Of a stretch of DNA of 6,543 nucleotides, positions 6,119 through 6,543 are shown piece after piece. The stretch spans positions 1-6,543 of the forward strand of contig CANHBY010000076.1 in assembly GCA_947458895.1 (NCBI GenBank). Reading direction: 5' to 3'. The notes beneath the pieces were generated by a model. The model saw only the letters and a list, made by a program, of their open reading frames with translations, did no database searches and was not told the origin of the DNA. Both the position numbers and the translations under genes were made by a program. Every line of letters starts with the position of its first letter. Within the stretch, counting starts at the first letter, position 1. The DNA comes from Burkholderiales bacterium (GTDB lineage Bacteria > Pseudomonadota > Gammaproteobacteria > Burkholderiales > Burkholderiaceae_C).

Positions 6119-6136
6119 GCTTCGTGCATCAAGCAG

Positions 6137-6448
6137 TTATTGCAGCTTGATTTCCACATCCACCCCAGCAGGCAGATCGAGCTTCATGAGCGCGTCTACG
6201 GTCTTGTCGGTGGGGTCGACAATGTCCATCAAGCGCTGGTGGGTACGGATTTCAAATTGGTCACGAGACGTTTTGTTCACGTGGGGCGAGCGCAGGATGT
6301 CGAAGCGCTGCATACGAGTAGGCAGGGGCACCGGGCCCTTGACGATGGCGCCGGTGCGTTTGGCTGTGTCAACGATTTCCAGCGCCGATTGATCGATCAG
6401 CCTGTAGTCAAAGGCCTTCAGGCGGATACGGATTTTTTGCTTTTGCAT
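6137..6448 (-). CDS. rpsJ: 30S ribosomal protein S10 (transcription factor NusE)
   Basis: The 103-residue product is S10, a small-subunit head protein that also acts as NusE, the partner of NusB in transcription antitermination and of NusG in transcription-translation coupling. [20 protein letters not shown] (6-25), [20 protein letters not shown] and [20 protein letters not shown] cover nearly the whole family signature. Length is identical to E. coli S10. The start has AGGA six bases upstream (6455-6458). It is the first gene of the S10 block here. The upstream gene, often tuf in betaproteobacteria, is not within the window. Confidence 0.99.
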   Translation of the reverse strand: MQKQKIRIRLKAFDYRLIDQSALEIVDTAKRTGAIVKGPVPLPTRMQRFDILRSPHVNKTSRDQFEIRTHQRLMDIVDPTDKTVDALMKLDLPAGVDVEIKLQ

Positions 6449-6469
6449 GAGGAGTCCTAAAAGAACGAG

Positions 6470-6492
6470 AAGGCCCGCATGAGCGGGACCTT
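6470..6492 (-). terminator. Hairpin just upstream of the rpsJ ribosome binding site, terminator- or attenuator-like
   Basis: On the minus strand AAGG-T-CCCGC (6492-6483), loop TCAT (6482-6479) and GCGGG-CCTT (6478-6470) form a nine-pair stem with one bulged T. It is followed by CTCGTTCTTTT, a moderately T-rich run that leads directly into the rpsJ ribosome binding site. It may terminate the upstream transcript, only partially given the weak T run, or act as an attenuator in the S10 leader. The stem is clear and its role is inferred. Confidence 0.5.
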
Positions 6493-6510
6493 AATTGCAC
6501 GAGGAGAAGC

Positions 6511-6538
6511 AGGGGGCGGCATGCGCCCCCTAGGGCGC
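6511..6538 (-). promoter_or_regulatory. Two mutually exclusive GC-rich hairpins in the rpsJ upstream region
   Basis: On the minus strand GCGCCC (6538-6533), loop TAGG and GGGCGC (6528-6523) form a 6-bp hairpin. The overlapping AGGGGGCG (6531-6524), loop CATGC and CGCCCCCT (6518-6511) form an 8-bp hairpin. They share bases 6524-6528 and cannot coexist. No long T run follows either. Together with the hairpin at 6470-6492 this gives a structured leader before rpsJ. The promoter, if close, lies outside the window. No coding sequence is recognised from 6449 to the window end. Confidence 0.4.
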
Positions 6539-6543
6539 TTCAG

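Overview
The window is a stretch of the bacterial S10-spc ribosomal protein supercluster, and every gene lies on the minus strand. Read from the right end leftwards the order is rpsJ (S10), rplC (L3), rplD (L4), rplW (L23), rplB (L2), rpsS (S19), rplV (L22), rpsC (S3), rplP (L16), rpmC (L29), rpsQ (S17), a peroxiredoxin gene, rplN (L14) and the first 29 codons of rplX (L24). Protein sequence style points to a betaproteobacterium of the order Burkholderiales, most likely the Comamonadaceae: S3 has a long Arg/Pro-rich tail, L3 begins [16 protein letters not shown], and L23 begins with [11 protein letters not shown] after its first residues. This placement rests on recalled family sequences and no search was run. 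Base composition looks moderately GC-rich by eye.

Layout. At the right end (6449-6543) is a non-coding leader upstream of rpsJ with three GC-rich hairpin possibilities, two of them mutually exclusive. rpsJ is followed by an unusually long 153-base gap before rplC. That gap holds a promoter-like sequence with an extended -10, a perfect 9-bp stem-loop and competing pairings beside the rplC ribosome binding site. From rplC to rpsQ the genes are packed tightly, with 1- or 4-base stop/start overlaps at rplC/rplD, rplD/rplW, rplW/rplB and rpmC/rpsQ, and gaps of 2-19 bases elsewhere except rpsS/rplV (11 bases). Two bases after rpsQ comes a 171-codon peroxiredoxin of the Prx5/type II family. A 162-base gap follows, carrying a near-consensus promoter (TTGACA, 17 bases, TACCAT) and stem-loops, and then rplN and rplX open the spc half.

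How the genes work together. All but one encode ribosomal proteins: S10, S19, S3 and S17 of the small subunit, and L3, L4, L23, L2, L22, L16, L29, L14 and L24 of the large subunit, so the operon is a stoichiometric supply line for ribosome assembly. The exception is the peroxiredoxin, placed as the last cistron of the S10 transcription unit just upstream of the likely spc promoter. That placement would tie a thiol peroxidase to ribosome production and growth rate.

No mobile elements, CRISPR arrays, tRNA or rRNA genes were seen, and no plus-strand gene is supported. The points most worth a second look are the peroxiredoxin and the three non-coding leader regions.
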